Origin: Thermomicrobiaceae bacterium | GTDB lineage: Bacteria > Chloroflexota > Chloroflexia > Thermomicrobiales > Thermomicrobiaceae | Reading direction: 5' to 3' | DNA: 17,605 nt | NCBI GenBank assembly: GCA_007124395.1 | Contig: SLFF01000249.1 | Location: 1-17,605, forward strand | Shown here: piece after piece, positions 16,511 to 17,605 of the stretch | Layout: every line of letters begins with the position of its first letter | Position numbering within the stretch: the stretch's first letter is position 1 | The notes under the pieces: model-generated | Seen by the model: only the letters and a program-made list of their open reading frames with translations | The model's database searches: none | Told to the model about the DNA's origin: nothing | Program-made: the position numbers and the translations under genes

Positions 16511-16666
16511 TTGTCCGGGTGGACGCATGAAGCCCAGCCGTTCTTCCAGACGTATCCCGTCCAGATGATCGTGCCGGGCCTCTGCATTGTGGTTACGGTC
16601 ATTCTGATCAACCTCGCCGGAGATGCACTTCGTGACTACCTCGATCCCCGTTTGAGGGCGCGATAA
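16511..16666 (+). pseudogene. C-terminal remnant of an oligopeptide/dipeptide ABC transporter permease (DppC/OppC type)
   Basis: A 51-codon frame between the TAG at 16508 and the TAA at 16664. Its last 45 residues match the invariable C-terminus of DppC/OppC permeases: a proline-glycine turn before the last helix (QMIVPGLCIVVTVILINLAG) and then GDALRDYLDPRLRAR. The rest of the permease, with its EAA loop, is missing: upstream lies a stop codon and then the start region of the DUF1648 gene on the other strand. No partner permease, ATPase or binding protein is near, so this is a relic of a lost operon. Confidence 0.85.
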
Positions 16667-16706
16667 TCACAGTGTCCAGCGCAACCATCCGGGTGTCGTC
16701 GCCTGG

Positions 16707-16781
16707 CTAGATGACGCCGAGCAGCCACAGGATGACGATAATGAGAATAATCGTTCCGCAACCGATACCTCCGCCGCGCAA
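16707..16781 (-). CDS. very small single-helix membrane protein (24 aa), paralogue 2
   Basis: Starts at TTG 16781 with a strong GGGAGGT (complement of 16787-16793) at 5 bases; there is no ATG between it and the in-frame stop upstream. The product is a Gly-rich head (RGGGIGCG) followed by one hydrophobic helix, TIILIIVILWLLGVI. It shares the G-x-G-T-(I/V)-I-L-I-I core with the neighbouring tiny gene. The pattern recalls the DUF3309 family of short hydrophobic proteins, from memory. Expected to insert in the cytoplasmic membrane; role unknown. Confidence 0.65.
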   Translation of the reverse strand: MRGGGIGCGTIILIIVILWLLGVI

Positions 16782-16895
16782 GGGGTACCTCCCTGGTGTT
16801 TAAGCGTTTCAGCAGTCAGATTGCTGCTGCATGAAGATGCCGGGCGCACTAAATGTGCCAGCAGGCAATCTGTTGCAACCAGCGAGCGCTACCGC

Positions 16896-16961
16896 TTAGG
16901 TCAGCAGGATTACCAGAATAATGATCAGAATGACGGTTCCGAGACCGATACCGATACCCAT
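16896..16961 (-). CDS. very small single-helix membrane protein (21 aa), paralogue 1
   Basis: ATG at 16961 preceded by AAGGA at 8 bases. The product is MGIGIGLG followed by TVILIIILVILLT, a single hydrophobic helix, ending TAA. It is a clear paralogue of the 24-aa product 114 bases downstream on the same strand (same Gly-alternating head and GT-(V/I)-ILII start of the helix). Two such genes in tandem, each with its own ribosome binding site, make a chance frame unlikely. Role unknown. Confidence 0.68.
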   Translation of the reverse strand: MGIGIGLGTVILIIILVILLT

Positions 16962-17026
16962 GAATTTCTTCCTTTCGATGATCTACGTGCCATCTCATAT
17001 CGTTGATGGCTGCTAAGGAGGGATGC

Positions 17027-17122
17027 ATGACTTGTGCCACTGCGTTGATCAGTACCCTGAAATGTGGATCTGTGCGGCAATCGGTGGGGCTTCGGACTAC
17101 GCAACAGCAAGTTCTCGTTTAA
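17027..17122 (+). CDS. doubtful 31-aa open frame with perfect ribosome binding site
   Basis: ATG at 17027 follows AAGGAGG (17015-17021) at 5 bases, the best Shine-Dalgarno match in the window. The predicted product begins MTCATALISTLKCGSV and has no recognisable feature. It ends inside the left arm of the inverted repeat at 17119-17150. It could be a small peptide, a leader, or a leftover start region of a lost gene. Confidence 0.25.
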   Translation: MTCATALISTLKCGSVRQSVGLRTTQQQVLV

Positions 17123-17150
17123 TGCGGATAACGTTTCTTGTCCGCATTAA
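17119..17150. repeat. 10-bp perfect inverted repeat
   Basis: TTAATGCGGA (17119-17128) and TCCGCATTAA (17141-17150) with a 12-base centre, about 90 bases upstream of the SHOCT gene. No T run follows, so it is more likely an operator or RNA hairpin than a terminator. Confidence 0.65.
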
Positions 17151-17237
17151 CCATCCACCAGCCTGAGAACCGATGGGGCGTCTGATAGCATTCCTTCACG
17201 CTTTATCCGACTAGTCCGATGTGAATGTGGGCCTGCA

Positions 17238-17465
17238 ATGTCAATTTCGATCGCCTTCGCGGTTCTGATGGCACTTGTCCTGGGTGGCGGTCTGCTGGTG
17301 ATCCTGGCGCTTGGTGCCTGGTACCTCATCAACAAGTCCAGTAGCGCATCTCCCGCTAACGAGGCTCGTCTGGAATCGCTCGATCGTGAGTACCGGGATG
17401 GCGAACTGAGTGAGGATGAATACAACCGGCGGCGGGAAGAGATCCTCAACGATCGCATGACCTGA
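17238..17465 (+). CDS. small membrane protein with SHOCT domain
   Basis: 75 aa: one hydrophobic helix at about residues 6-31 (FAVLMALVLGGGLLVILALGAW within it) and a C-terminal SHOCT domain, seen as RLESLDREYRDGELSEDEY followed by NRRREEIL (44-70). SHOCT domains are short helical oligomerisation modules at the ends of many membrane proteins. The ATG at 17238 has only a weak GGGCC-type upstream site. Isolated gene; function unknown. Confidence 0.82.
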   Translation: MSISIAFAVLMALVLGGGLLVILALGAWYLINKSSSASPANEARLESLDREYRDGELSEDEYNRRREEILNDRMT

Positions 17466-17572
17466 TCACATCTGTCTCTGTCCGGGGCGATCTGAACCGA
17501 CGAGCTGGGAGCACAGCGTGGGCTGACGGATTCGCCATTCTGAGTGTTATGTCAATAGTAACGAGAAACGGC

Positions 17573-17604
17573 ATCCGGTGGGACGTCTCACGATCCCGCC
17601 GGAT
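17573..17604 (+). terminator. hairpin behind the SHOCT gene (cut by window end)
   Basis: ATCCGGTGGGA (17573-17583) pairs with TCCCGCCGGAT (17594-17604) over 11 bases with one T-G wobble and a 10-base loop. The window ends one base later, so the T run that would prove a terminator cannot be seen. Confidence 0.45.
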
Positions 17605-17605
17605 A

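Larger units (their letters stand above)
16667..17237. other. gene-poor region with two very small membrane protein genes
   Basis: About 570 bases between the permease remnant and the SHOCT gene. It contains, on the minus strand, two tiny genes described separately (16707-16781 and 16896-16961), a doubtful 31-codon plus-strand frame with a perfect ribosome binding site (17027-17122), and a 10-bp inverted repeat at 17119-17150. Confidence 0.6.

Overview
The window looks like a chromosomal stretch of a moderately high-GC bacterium. The 3' end of an rRNA operon and the gene mix (long-form dihydroxy-acid dehydratase, class I fructose-bisphosphate aldolase, M29 aminopeptidase, several TetR/PadR regulators, NTG/GTG/TTG starts) would fit a Thermomicrobia-like Chloroflexota. 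That placement is an impression, not a demonstrated fact.

Layout. 1-1490: end of a 23S rRNA gene, a spacer without tRNA, 5S rRNA inside a perfect 15-bp processing stem, an initiator tRNA-Met, and a rho-independent terminator. 1551-3382 (minus): a TetR regulator translationally coupled (ATGA overlap) to a GT1/macrolide-type glycosyltransferase, with a promoter whose -10 lies in a 17-bp near-palindrome. 3605-8083 (minus): intact ilvD, then a membrane protein fusing an HdeD/DUF308 domain to a secretory-lipase-type hydrolase, then a frameshifted duplicate of the ilvD 3' end. The two ilvD ends form direct repeats about 95% identical that bracket the fusion gene. 8287-9089: a DinB-family protein converging with an orphan VapB/AbrB-like antitoxin. 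9261-10466: class I aldolase with a strong bidirectional terminator shared with a convergent PadR regulator (10499-11155), preceded on the minus strand by a lipoprotein gene (11332-12675). 12822-13931: M29 aminopeptidase. 14002-15863: a TetR regulator coupled (GTGA overlap) to an MFS exporter, with a 10-bp perfect inverted repeat placed around the promoter. 15876-16406: DUF1648 membrane protein. 16511-17605: a decayed stretch holding the C-terminal remnant of an oligopeptide ABC permease, two very small paralogous single-helix membrane proteins with strong ribosome binding sites, and a SHOCT-domain membrane protein.

Two self-contained regulator-effector cassettes (TetR-glycosyltransferase and TetR-MFS) suggest xenobiotic or antibiotic handling. 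The 23S fragment carries an A2057-U2611 pair in the macrolide site, which bears on how the host would respond to macrolides. The most unusual items are the HdeD-lipase fusion between duplicated ilvD ends, the pair of roughly 21-24 residue membrane proteins, and the palindromic operators set on the two TetR promoters.
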